This document shows positions 33,657 through 44,523 of a stretch of DNA of 64,000 nt, one piece after another; positions within the stretch are counted from its first letter, which is position 1, and each line of letters begins with the position of its first letter. The notes under the pieces are model-generated. The model saw nothing but the letters and a program-made list of their open reading frames with translations. It was not told the DNA's origin and made no database searches. Both the position numbers and the translations under genes were made by a program. Origin of the DNA: Spizellomyces sp. 'palustris' (Eukaryota; Chytridiomycota; Chytridiomycetes; Spizellomycetales; Spizellomycetaceae); assembly GCA_006535965.1 (NCBI GenBank), contig QEAR01000065.1, positions 54,791-118,790 on the forward strand. The letters run 5' to 3'.

Positions 33657-34923
33657 CTATCTGTTGCCCGCAATGCTTTTGTAAGCGCTCTTCAAATCTT
33701 CCAAAGTCGTCAAATCAATCTCCTCCCGGCTCAGCTTCCTCTGTGCCCACTCATCCCCTACCAAAGTTTGCCAAACCTCCAACAGGTCGCCAACAGAAAA
33801 CAGGATGCATTTTGGGGTTTCCCAAGGAGAAGCAGCAATATCATGACCCGGTTCTGCCAGCAATCGCAACAGCCGCCTCGCATGAAACTGGCAAAAACGC
33901 CAAAGTTGGTCATATCCAAACCCGGCATTATTCGCCTTGAGTATCGACTGACAATGTTCGCTCCATTCATCCTCTCCCATCTCGTCTCTAAACTCTGCAA
34001 TGGATTCCCGTATGTATGCGAGATCTGACTCTAGATTGCGATAAATATCTTGAAGATTGCAGGCGTTGCACCAATTATGGTTAATTGAAATGGTCTCGCC
34101 AATGTTTTCGACTTGATGCCACCATCCGCTGGGAATAAAGATGAGCTCGCCTGGATGCTGGTAAACAGTTATTGGGGTTGTCGTCGTGTAATAGGTTGGG
34201 TGTGTCTCTGGTGATATCAGACGCAAATCGGTTATGGAACAGCCCGGGGGTTTGGTGAAGAAGTGCGCTTGTGATGGTGGAAAGAACGTCCATTTTTTAG
34301 TTCCGCATAGGTTTGCGCTCCATGAATAGGAAGTAAACACATCGACGTGAAGTGGTGTACATGTGCCTGAAGCACCCATATCTGCGATGAAGTGAAAAAG
34401 GTAAGGCTCGCGAATTTCTGCAGCCGTCCTGCGATCAGCGCAACTCACATACAAATCGGTAATCATCTTTTCCTCCTTGATTATCCAAAAATTCATTCAG
34501 CCAGTCATCTCCAAACCATAACGGCACCTCATAGACAGCGTTTGCTCCCTCATTTGAATGCTCCAGAACAAAATGCCAGTCTTTTAAGTATATGCCTTTG
34601 TCGCCTTGTTCCATTCGCTCGAGGAACTGTTTGAAGTCCATAGGTGCATCGGCACCAGTTGGGTGGACAGTGGAGGTACCGTACTTTGCCTTCAAATGGG
34701 CATAGTTGGGTTTTCGATTAGGACTTTTTGTGGACGGGCTGTTCTGGTCGGAGGTGGACGTTGGGTGTGGGACTGTCCATTGATAAAACGCGGGGCTGAG
34801 AGGAAAAGTCAGTAAGCAGGGGCGATTTAGTCTGAGGTAGCCCTCAAAAAATTCATCGTAGGTCGGGAGCGGAAGTTCACTTTGACCACCCAGACGGTCA
34901 AAAACTGGAATCGACAAAGTCAT
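33657..34923 (-). CDS. JMJD4: JMJD4-type JmjC 2-oxoglutarate oxygenase
   Basis: Fe(II)/2-oxoglutarate-dependent oxygenase; the characterised human member hydroxylates a lysine of the release factor eRF1. Two exons (34923-34449 and 34381-33657; donor GTGAGT) join in phase to 399 residues. The join restores the family sequence DDYRFVYMGASGT. Iron ligands: H-x-D in TPLHVDVF and distal His in SGWWHQVEN; SYSWSANLCGTKKW and PGELIFIPSGWWH are typical of the JmjC fold. YLKDWHF precedes the core as in JMJD4. The start at 34923 (MTLSIPVFDRL) is chosen because the open frame further upstream runs into the divergent eIF2D gene. Confidence 0.9.
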
Positions 34924-35050
34924 GGTTTGCCGTAGGCATTGCACTAGGTCAAACTTGACCAAACGTTGTTGGCATGGTGAATCGGTAACGCGCAGCACCT
35001 TACTCAAGCTTTGACACTTTGCATAAAAACTGTGTAGAAGCCTGTTGAAA
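34924..35050. promoter_or_regulatory. 127-bp bidirectional promoter JMJD4 / eIF2D
   Basis: Only 127 bp separate the two divergent start codons, so regulatory elements are necessarily shared. No TATA box is apparent. Both products act at translation termination or recycling. Confidence 0.65.
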
Positions 35051-37823
35051 ATGTTTCGCAAGCCATTCCACACCAAACCGCAGTCCCACCTACGCTCTTC
35101 GGACCGCCGAAAACTGCGAGCAGAGTTACTGGCTGCATATCCTGTTATCAGCGAGGAGGTTGTCGCCGACCTTATACCCACGAAGGAAGGAAAGGACGGG
35201 GGAGGCGAAGTTATTTCGGCAAAGTTTGTTACGCATGGAGGGGAACAAGGGGTCCTGTATGTCGTCGATGGGCAGCCAATATTATGGAAAGACTTGAGCG
35301 GCTGTATCTTTCCAACAGGTAAGCCATTTTCGAGAATGTTTCAATAGTATATGTAAAAATCCGCTCAGTCTTGATACTACTTGTTAAGTTTACACATTAT
35401 GGAGAATTCCAAATATGCTTCCAACCATTATGACGCATGGACCCGTGCTACAAAAACTGTTCGATGGAGCAGGTTAGTTTAGCGTCACCTAGCGGGTATC
35501 AACTTTCCATACTTATCAGAAAACATCAGATCTTATGCTGCCAGGTGTCATTATCCCAGCTGAAGGGTTCGGCGACTTTGCTTACGGGGATGTAGCTGCT
35601 GTCACTGTTCGAGGAAGCCCGTACGTATACCCTACGTTGTCCTTGACCCCAAGCACGAGCACATCATGCATTAGCAGCATCGAAATGCTTATTGTTCTTG
35701 AATGGTGACCGGATCCAGCATTCATATCATCATTGTTTACCAGGATACCCATGGCAGTGGGTACAATGACTGTGTCCAGCGCGGATATCAAGAAGAGTAG
35801 ATATGAGATGAGGGGCAAGGGGGTCAAGATTATGCATACCTTTGGAGACTACATGTGGTATGATACGGCCGATCGAATCCTGTAACGAGCTGACCGAGAG
35901 TGCTCATATGCGGCATATTAACTCTCCAGGGCTCATGGAAATAAGTCTGAGCCTCCAGAGCTGGACTTTGTGGAAGGTGGATACTCGTTTTGTGAAGATA
36001 TCTTGTTTAAGGGACGGAGGTTCACTGGTTTTCTTGCAGTAGGAGATGCGGACACTAGTGGATCATGGACAGAGCTTGAATATAATCCATCCGGCGCCTC
36101 AACTCCCATGGCGAATGAAACACTGCCTGCGTCCATGCAGAACTTGAACCTTGATGAAGGTGTCCACGGAGCGAGCGAGCAGAATACTGAGGAGGCCGCG
36201 GCAAAAGGAACGGATACAGAAGTGAAAATGTCACCTGCTGGTGAGGGAAGATGAATTTGCCCATCTGGCCGATATTACGTTTTGCGTTTTCGTTAAATTC
36301 CCGGGTTGCCAGAGATGGACCAGCTACTTGAGCAAGCACTGTTTACTGTGTTGAAATCCCGACTACCCGAGGACCCTAAAGCATTTCCGATGCCATCAAG
36401 TCTGTTGTATTCCAACTACATTGTACCATGTAGGCCACGAGGGACCCTTATAGATATCAAGCAATCGTCATATAAAAAGGTGGAGTATCTATACGCGGTG
36501 TATCGCAGAAAAAGTCCTTAGTGCTGATGAACCACGTAGGTTGGAAAATTTCTCAAGGCCATGGAAAAGCGCGGGTTGATCAAACTAAAAGAGCGGGGCG
36601 GCGAAACCATGTTGATGAGTGTTAATCGGCAACATCCTCAGTAAGAATTGTTAATGCAACTAATGCACAATTTTCAGTCAGTGCCCGAAACATTAACTGT
36701 AGATGTTTTGCCAAAGAATTATAGAATTTACTGCCCCGCGTAAAGTCGCTGGAGACGAGAAGCCCGCCAAGCCCGAAGGACCTGCGGATGGATTGCGATC
36801 TCCGACTGATTCAAGTAAAACCAACGGAAAATCCGGTACTGCTGAGGTTATATCAGCAGTCGAGCTTTACAAAGCGTCCGCAAAAGAATGTAGACTTTTT
36901 GAGGAAATTGGTGCAAGGTATACAACGTGCGTTTCGTTTGCGACCGAGTATTCGTCTGACTAATCAACTCTCATACAGTAAAGATGCTCTGTTCACCGCG
37001 GCGGATCTACGTGTGGCAGTTACAGAGTACACCGAAATGAAAAACTTGATTGACAGAGCGAATCCAAGGTACAGAATTTGCGCCATTGGGAACTGACCGT
37101 CAAGCGCTGACTTTTCTTATTCCTCCAGGATGATAAAAATCGACGCCATCCTGTGCGATGCAGTTTTGGAAAAGGATGAATACCAGAGCGTGGATTATCT
37201 CCCAAGGGATGGAATTTTGCAAAGGTAGGGTCCGCATTAGCATCCCTTTCAAATAACAATCTTTATTCTGATTTGTTACATTTTAGGTTGACAGAAAGAA
37301 TGCAACCATACCATGAGCTTCACCTTCCGAACCGCGAGCCTGAGATTCGGTATGGCTAGCATGCTCAACATATCCTTTTACACCCGCACGATCTAGAGAC
37401 GCTCCCCCTAATCCTTGCCGTACTCTTAGAAAAGGAACAGTAAAACCGATCCAGATCACCGTCGAACAACGTCAAGGACGAAAAACGGTGACAAAGGTTG
37501 TGGGAATTGAGCGATTTGGGATAGATCCTGAGCAATTAGCTGGATCGTTGAAGGTTCGGTGTGCCAGTAGTACATCTGGTTAGTTTACATACTTGTGTAT
37601 CCCAGATCTGGTGATTGACGATTAACCGCTGTTTCCATCAGTTACACCTATTCCGGGTAAAGCAAATGCAGCACCTCTGTACGAAGTCATGATTCAAGGA
37701 TCAAAAGTGAAGGAAGTATGTTCTGTATTGGAAAAGGAGTATGGTATGCCATTTACGGGGGGCAAGGGGTCTGCCGTGAGCAGCAGGTTTATAGAAGTTG
37801 TCGATAAAACAAAAAAGAAGTGA
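35051..37823 (+). CDS. TMA64: eIF2D / ligatin (Tma64)
   Basis: Ribosome recycling and non-canonical initiation factor; family members remove deacylated tRNA and mRNA from post-termination 40S subunits. About 13 small exons can be joined in phase, starting at MFRKPFHTK and ending EVVDKTKKK at 37823. N-terminal DUF1947/PUA-like part: ILWKDLSGCIFPT, TLWRIPNMLPTI, then the PUA core (PAEGFGDFAYGDVAAV, PIPMAVGTMTVSS). A low-complexity linker follows, then a winged-helix/SWIB-like middle (VGKFLKAMEKRGLIKLKERGG) and a C-terminal SUI1 domain (KGTVKPIQITVEQRQGRKTV ... GMPFTGGKGS), the ligatin order. First exon 35051-35318; last exon begins about 37641. No defects are seen. Confidence 0.9.
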
Positions 37824-38084
37824 TGATGGGAAATGGTACTTGGCTGATGCGTTGTAATAGGGATACGGATCGGGATTACTGAATACTGGCGTTTGAATTT
37901 TTATTGAGTGTAAGCTAGATAATGGTGGATCTACTTTCCAGCTCACAAAATACATTCAACGAGTTGCTTTCGCAGAAAAAAAAGCAAAATATTTAAAAAC
38001 ATAAACTACCAATAATATGTACAGGGAACTAGATCTTTAAAACAACGACGCCCTGTTGACGAGTCAACATTTATCTTACCGCTC

Positions 38085-40357
38085 TTACCGCCGTGCTGCT
38101 GTTGCTCTAGCCAGTAATGCCTGCCTCTCCATGTCTTCTTCATCATCATCGCTCACCTCTCCATGTCGATCATCCGGTTGTGCAATTGCACCCACCATCC
38201 CGACAACAAACACAGCCAAAAAGGCCCATTGAGCCCAATAAAAGATTGTGCCAAACAGAGGGAACGTATAGGTCGTACGGTTAATGATAGTAGAGATGGT
38301 AGTGGGTGTGCAAAGACTTGTTGGTGCCTGCATTGTGCAGGGACGGATTTTGGATGGGTCATCTGAGCAATTTCTGCTTGGAAGATCGCACTGCCACGCA
38401 AACAGTTGCTTAGCCAACGTCGCCATACTGTATCAGATCAAACAACTTACGTAACGTTGCACGCCGAAAGTGCCCCACTGCGGTGCTAAAACCAGCACCA
38501 CATATCCGTATGCCACTGTTACCAGCATCATGAGCATTGTTCCCAAGAGAAGACCTTGAGGGCTCGTTGCATTGTGACGGATGGTATATAGCGGAATGCA
38601 GAGGCAGCGAATACCAAGCCGTGTCAGCGCCACTAGTGTACAAAAGAAAAGGTACATGATGATAACGAGCAGCAGCAGCGTGTCCAAGGGAAAGTACTGT
38701 AGGTCCAATTCGTTACTAACAGGACCAATACCGACGTGACTGGTACAGTGCCAAGCTCCCATACCTTAGAGGCCCGAAGGAGAAGCCAATTGACAGGATT
38801 ATAAAACCTGGGATGATCGAGCATCCAGCCGCAGGACGCACCACAGAAGGAGTTCTTGATCTTGTCGATACACGCTAGAAGAATCGCAAAAGTAATGGAC
38901 AAGCTCAATAGGAGGACAATGGTTCCAATAAAAATCTGTCGGCAAAAGTCTGTTAGGTTGCGCACAAGGGTAACTTTTTCGAGGCCCGCCGATAGGTACC
39001 ATGAACGGCTTCAAGGCATTCCAAAATCTGACCCAAAAGTCGGAATTGGCTCTCTCCATAGCCAGAACGCGATTTTGCAAATCTCTGTGACCATTTCAGC
39101 GATCAAAACAAGGGTTCCCAAAAGTCAAACGATGTTTAGGGGCCACAAACCTCTCCTTCCTCTCCAGTTCCTCTAACTCGCCCTTCTCCCTTCTGTTCAT
39201 GGCACCTAGTCCCTCTCTTCCACACTTGGCACGGAAAGCCCTTAATCTTTCCTGCACTATAGCAAGCTGGGGGACAGCGTCTTGGTTTATTTGGTTTGCA
39301 CTTCCAGCTTGGATGAAGCGGATTGGTAGGAGGGATAAACCAAGGGAGGTAAAGGAGACGTATACTAGTAAGCCTAGTGTTATTAGCACGCCGATTAGGG
39401 CGATGAAAGGCGTTTCGACACCTTGTATATTTTTATTGTCGTCAATAGCGTTCGTTATCACGGGGACTACTTTAGAAAACAGATACTTACCACTGCCTAA
39501 TAGCTTCTCAAGCCATTCGATATCTCCAGGTGAATCATCATTCCGCGTTTTCAACAGAAGAGCAGCGACAAAGAGAACCGACACGGTGATCATAGTCGCC
39601 GCCGTGTACTTTGTTGCACTGAGTGCCCGCTGCCAAGCCCAATAAGTCAGTCGGTTATACACCCGGTACATGCTCACGTAATTGAAACTAACCCGCTTGA
39701 ATGTAGAGTCCTCTCCACCGCCCTCTTCAAAGTAGAAGTAAACCCAAGGAATCACGACGAATGATCCAAAGACAACACAGCTGTAGAGCACTGAGCAACG
39801 AGACCATTGAGTACCAAAATCGCTGAAAACGGATAAGGCAACACAATGCCTCACCATAATAAGCGATCTTCAGACCCAGCTGAACGTGAGACAAAAAATC
39901 CGGTGTTGCCCATGGATGCTTGAGTCCAGTGGCTAGATCTGTCGTACCGGCCGTTATATAAACATCGACGGGAATAAGGAATATGGTTGCGAGACAAGTT
40001 GCTGAGATAGAGGATAGAGATCAATTGACTGGTCTCTAACTGCTTCAATTTGGCGAAAGACGACTCACTTAATCCAACAACACAGGTAGCTGTTACTAAT
40101 ATGGTAGATGACTATTTAAGAACAATGGATTTCAACAGAGAACCAAACTCAGCCAAACCTAAAGGTTCGCCTTCATGGCGGTCTTCGAAATACTTGACTA
40201 ACGCATAAGAGAACAAAACAATGGCCTGAAGGAAGCAGTAACGCCACTGAGAGACAGTTCACAAGCATTTGTCTACCGAAAACGAACCCACCAAGCATAT
40301 AACAGCAAATGCTACAAACGCCCCAGTAACATTTCCCGCAAAGTCCATTATCTTCAT
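38085..40357 (-). CDS. LMBRD1: LMBD1-like lysosomal/vacuolar cobalamin transporter family
   Basis: Multi-pass LMBR1-type membrane protein; in animals LMBRD1 works with ABCD4 in lysosomal cobalamin export, and the fungal role is unknown. First exons: 40357-40292, 40246-40159, 40095-40069, 40001-39855; later exons run to the stop at 38085. Family sequence: LATIFLIPVDVYITAG, FGSFVVIPWVYFYFEE, an LSLLPIRFI helix followed by a Lys/Glu-rich loop (MNRREKGELEELERKERF), NPVNWLLL, FPLDTLLLLVIIMYLFFC, LAPQWGTFG and a last helix YWAQWAFLAVFVVGMVGAI before an acidic C-terminus. Several introns are multiples of 3 without stops, so a misleading 254-codon ORF spans four exons. The start MKIMDFAGN is the best placed ATG. 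Confidence 0.85.
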
Positions 40358-40603
40358 CCAGTATGGACCTTTTGAAAAATGAGGAAGACCGTACGAATAA
40401 AGCCAAGAGCGTCGACCAACACATGAAGCAATCGACATGACGTGTTAGCACGTGGATGCCAGGCATCTGGGTCCACGTGTCGACCGCACAGACCTCATTT
40501 GCCTTTTTTGGGGATATGTCACAACTCTCCGAGGTCCCGTTGCCTCTCAGATATCGGGAAAGGCCAACAGAGTGGGAAGGTTGATCCCTCCGCTCATCCA
40601 ACA
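40358..40603. promoter_or_regulatory. Divergent intergenic region LMBD1 / Sec7
   Basis: 246 bp between divergent start codons. The Sec7 frame stays open upstream to 40442, but that part has no coding hallmark. Confidence 0.45.
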
Positions 40604-43600
40604 ATGGCCGATGAGCACCTGCTGGGCAATCAGCAACGAGCTGCTGCCATAGGGTTTTTGCGTAGGCGAGGGACCGAAAGAGTACTGGAGCGTGGTAATG
40701 TTTCAAATGGAGATGCAAGCAATGACCGGGACCAAGTGGAATCATCATATCCACCCGAAAGCGGAATAGTTGGTCCGGCTCCGTCAGCCGAGGTTGGTGA
40801 ACCCATCTTTTACTCTGAGCTTGAAGAAATGCCTGCGGAGCAGCCCACTTTGGCTAGTTCTTCGCAGCAAGTGTATGTCCCACCAGCGCCGACAACAACA
40901 ATATCTCCTTACAATGGCGTTCTTTCGCTTGAGCGAATATCTGTAATGCTGCGACGAAAAGAAGACGAACTTCGACTTCAGAAAGAAGCCGAAGAAATGA
41001 ATGAAACTACTTTCGAAAGAAAATTGCGAGTTTTGGAGGAACAACGGCAGAGAATGCGAGGGGATGCGGACGAGGAAGCAGACAGACTCGCCGAGAGAAC
41101 GTTGGCCATAGGCTTCCTTGGAAATAACAGAAGAAGAGTGGGTAGTCCTCGTGAAGAACTCGAGCGTCGGCCGACTTCACGTGCGGAAGCAGCCGTTACG
41201 CATATGGACGAACATCACGTTCGGGATTGGTCTGTATCACCAATCCGTCGATCGCGAACAACACTGGGGCGCAAGCGAAATCACCACCGACGACATAGCA
41301 GCGTAGATACGATTCTGGGTGACGAAGTGCGGGATATATTGGACGTGGAAGGAGAGATATTTTCTGACCCGGAACTGGTTGAAGCAGATGTGAGCATAGG
41401 AGACGGCGCCACTACTGAAGGTCCAGGGTCGCTCCGGTCTGATGCGGACTTTTTCGAACCATTGAAAGGGGAGAAGGACCAGCGCCGTTCCGGTCAATTC
41501 TCTCCGTCCACCTTTGGAACCTCAGTGCCAATGCATGTTGATCCTGCGATGCCCATGCCAAATTTCCCTGTTCGTTCTTCAAGTCGGTCGCGTATGCTCG
41601 CCCCCCCGAAAATGGAACGTGCCATCACTATTCCCGGTCCTTTGTCGCCTCAATCACCTCTGTCTCCCCATTCCCCACGAGTTCGCCCTGCACAAATGCC
41701 CAGTTCACTACTTGGATTGCGAGGACGCCTACCCACATCAGTATTCCCGCAAGATCCTGAAGACGTTGAATATGACGAAAATTGGAGTGACAGTGGAGCA
41801 AATGAACGGAATCGTGGTCAAGAAAATGAAATGGAGCAGGCTCCCACTGAAAATGGTCAAGGGATGGTCTCGCCACCAATGTCACCATTTCGACCATTAC
41901 GCCAAAGATCGGAATCCGAAGTGGCAGTGGACGCCGCACAAGAGTTTGTGGAAGAGTTTCCCCTCCGCCGTCCTGATGTCTATGGCCCTCCCCCACAAGG
42001 TTCCGCCATTCAATCCCCTTCGAACGGCCCATCAGGACGCCAGCACCGCGTGGGTTTTGCTGAGTCCTGTGCAGAAGTACGAGCGTCACCACCGCCGGCC
42101 ACTGGTATCGTGCAATCCCGTAAATTTCTTCATCAAGGTCGTGCGTGGCAAGTTATTACAACAAGTACCGTCAAAGATCGATACCTCTTCTTGTTCAGTG
42201 ACGTTTTGATCATTGCAAAGCAGCTCAAGGTTGACCAGGATGATCCAAAACAGTCTATCTATCAAGTGAAGTCGATCATGCCACTGCGTAACGCACAGTT
42301 GGTACTGAAGGATGAACGATGGCAGTATAGCCCACGTGCCCCCAGCCCTGCTGTACAGTCGGCAATTCGGAAGTTTGCAACGAATCCGATCAAGGCGATC
42401 GCATACCTTATTGCCAAAAGGGCATTTCCTTGTACGCCAGATGCGATCGCGCATTTTCTACATGTAACATGGGGGTTGAGCCGGAAACAATTGGGAAGGT
42501 TTCTGGGGATTCCGGAACACCACGACATAGTCCAAGCCTTCTTAGCGTTCTTTCCTTTCAAGAACCAGAGATTAGATGAGAGTTTGCGATTGTTTCTCTC
42601 TTCGATACGGTTGCCTGGAGAAGGCGCTGTTATAGACGCGATACTGGACACATTTGCAAAACGCTGGTATCATTGCAACAAGGACGCGGTGGACTATGAC
42701 GCACACGTCACCCTAAAGCTTGTCTTTGCCATCATGGAACTTAACGCTGATCTCCACAACCCATACGCGGATGAAAATAATTCAACAACTATGCGAGAGT
42801 TTGTAGATCGATTTCGTACGGGTGTCCGCGCCGATGCCGTCGCTGCGGGATCAGGGGTCTATTCCTCGGGCGTGCCATCAGACGTGTTGGGAGAGATTCA
42901 TGAAAGCGTGCGACGCGAGAAATTGGAAATGGCCGAATTAGATAGTGACTTAATGGTCAAGGAGAAGATTTCTGTCGAAGTCGATAGTGATTACGTGCAG
43001 AGTCGAACCCCCACCCTTCAGGATAACTTTGGAAGGGACCGAAGGGTGGCCCAAGACAATGAGTTTACACCCCCTCCATTCCCTTCACGATTAACGTTGA
43101 AACATACCTCTCCGCCTATTCTTGTGCGCATTCCATATCCGGACGCCCATCTTCGCATTCACCTTCATGGACAAGATCTCCAGTTCGATCCTCCCGTCCT
43201 CGAGTTCGTTCGTTCCAATGTAGCGGTCTTTTACATGCGCGGTTCAGGATTGGGGCGCAAGCTCGTCTTTTTTACCAAGCGAGGGTCATCATCAAAACGC
43301 TACGCCACCCCTCAAACCCGACAAGTTACCATTGAGCCCGCGTTCCTCCGTCATAGTTTTCAGATCACCTTCCATAGCCACCTGGATGGTATTGCAGGCG
43401 ATCATTATCAACCATCCTCGTCTGCACCCAGCAAGAAGAAGTATCTTTTCGCAGTCTCAGACCAACCGACGAGGGAGCAGTGGGTTGCATCCTTTTCCGC
43501 TGGCGGAATTGTACCCAACGCTCCTGCTCCCCGCCGTACACCCACATCCTACTCCCGACGGCGAACAAACTCATCGAGCAGCTCGACGTCAACATCGAGC

Positions 43601-43768
43601 AGCGAAGAAATGGAGGCGATCCAGGAACAGGTGGCCATTCGAGTTCTAAAAGATTACGTTTTGCCAGTGGACGGGAGTCCGATGAGTGCGGAAGGTATTG
43701 TGGATGCTGTATTGCGGAATGCTCGGATACCACTCGCATTGGGGTTTTTGAAGAATCAAGGCTGGTGA
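40604..43768 (+). CDS. Sec7-domain ARF guanine-nucleotide exchange factor with PH domains
   Basis: Single exon of 1054 residues. The first 490 residues are disordered, acidic and Ser/Pro-rich (GPLSPQSPLSPHSPR). Around 505-560 is a PH-like strand pattern (RKFLHQGRAWQVI, DRYLFLFSDVLII). The Sec7 domain covers about 593-785: NPIKAIAYLIAKR, LGRFLGIPEHHDIVQAFLAF, then the catalytic loop IRLPGEGAVID with the glutamic finger near residue 670, and the ARF groove VFAIMELNADLHNPYADE. A second PH domain spans about 830-965 and ends ATREQWVASF-like. The order PH-Sec7-PH resembles fungal Syt1/IQSEC-type GEFs acting on ARF GTPases at plasma membrane or endosomes; subfamily is uncertain. The start is at MADEHLLG; an upstream in-frame ATG at 40442 is less likely. 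Confidence 0.87.
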   Translation: MADEHLLGNQQRAAAIGFLRRRGTERVLERGNVSNGDASNDRDQVESSYPPESGIVGPAPSAEVGEPIFYSELEEMPAEQPTLASSSQQVYVPPAPTTTISPYNGVLSLERISVMLRRKEDELRLQKEAEEMNETTFERKLRVLEEQRQRMRGDADEEADRLAERTLAIGFLGNNRRRVGSPREELERRPTSRAEAAVTHMDEHHVRDWSVSPIRRSRTTLGRKRNHHRRHSSVDTILGDEVRDILDVEGEIFSDPELVEADVSIGDGATTEGPGSLRSDADFFEPLKGEKDQRRSGQFSPSTFGTSVPMHVDPAMPMPNFPVRSSSRSRMLAPPKMERAITIPGPLSPQSPLSPHSPRVRPAQMPSSLLGLRGRLPTSVFPQDPEDVEYDENWSDSGANERNRGQENEMEQAPTENGQGMVSPPMSPFRPLRQRSESEVAVDAAQEFVEEFPLRRPDVYGPPPQGSAIQSPSNGPSGRQHRVGFAESCAEVRASPPPATGIVQSRKFLHQGRAWQVITTSTVKDRYLFLFSDVLIIAKQLKVDQDDPKQSIYQVKSIMPLRNAQLVLKDERWQYSPRAPSPAVQSAIRKFATNPIKAIAYLIAKRAFPCTPDAIAHFLHVTWGLSRKQLGRFLGIPEHHDIVQAFLAFFPFKNQRLDESLRLFLSSIRLPGEGAVIDAILDTFAKRWYHCNKDAVDYDAHVTLKLVFAIMELNADLHNPYADENNSTTMREFVDRFRTGVRADAVAAGSGVYSSGVPSDVLGEIHESVRREKLEMAELDSDLMVKEKISVEVDSDYVQSRTPTLQDNFGRDRRVAQDNEFTPPPFPSRLTLKHTSPPILVRIPYPDAHLRIHLHGQDLQFDPPVLEFVRSNVAVFYMRGSGLGRKLVFFTKRGSSSKRYATPQTRQVTIEPAFLRHSFQITFHSHLDGIAGDHYQPSSSAPSKKKYLFAVSDQPTREQWVASFSAGGIVPNAPAPRRTPTSYSRRRTNSSSSSTSTSSSEEMEAIQEQVAIRVLKDYVLPVDGSPMSAEGIVDAVLRNARIPLALGFLKNQGW

Positions 43769-44523
43769 AATGGACATATTGCATGCACGTTGGGCAAAAC
43801 TTTTTGTAATTATGGCACATAGTTTTTTTTTATCGTGGGGTAGGGTGCTCGTGTAGGTAGTGTTGTACACTAGCTTTCTGTAGTTTTTTTTCATGTTTGT
43901 ATGTTGGAAAATATGGCTCGCTTTCAGATGCAGTTTTTTTTTTGATGGTAGGGTGATCGTGGATAACAGTTTTGAGACTGGTTCCAACATGGCATTGGAT
44001 TATTTGACGGAAATGGTATATGAAGCCGCGCCTTAAGCATTGTTTACGTGAGCTGTGTTACTTGTGTTACCAATGTTACCAAGAAGTTGAATCGGAGGTC
44101 GCAGCCTTTTGTATACCTGATTTGATTTATTTTTGAGGCATACTCTTTTGCATGCCACTTTTGGCAAAAGCCATATAGCAGTAGTGTTGAGCAAGTACAC
44201 AGATCCTGCCTGAATGGTAATTTCACTTCGGCTGAGTGAGCCACATTTGTGAAAGTCGACAAAAGATTTTGGTTTTCCTTTTTTCAGTTGGAGAAAGGTT
44301 TTACTTTGCATGTACCCAAGATCACTAAAGTTGCGAGCGAGCATCGGCATTATTATCGAAAGTGCAGAGACCCCGTTGCCGGTTCTATTCAACAGCAAGA
44401 AGAGATTTTAGTCAAATGAAATAACAGGCTCCTATTATCTGTTCCTAACTGGTCCACTAGGTGCTCAATTTTTGTCGCTCCTCATAGGCTTTTCTAGGAG
44501 AGTAACTACATAGGAACGCCCTC
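43769..44523. other. Convergent intergenic region
   Basis: 755 bp between the Sec7 stop and the ERGIC-53 stop. Poly-T tracts (43826, 43886, 43935) and a GTTAC-rich micro-repeat at about 44045-44085. A 121-codon minus ORF at 44033-44398 has no recognisable features. Confidence 0.4.

Noticed and set aside
40442-40603. In-frame N-terminal extension of the Sec7 protein
   Set aside because: Cys/His/Arg-rich random-looking sequence in the divergent promoter; the ATG at 40604 begins the protein-like sequence.
44033-44398. 121-codon minus ORF between Sec7 and ERGIC-53
   Set aside because: No domain, signal or conserved pattern; lies in the 3' intergenic region of two convergent genes.
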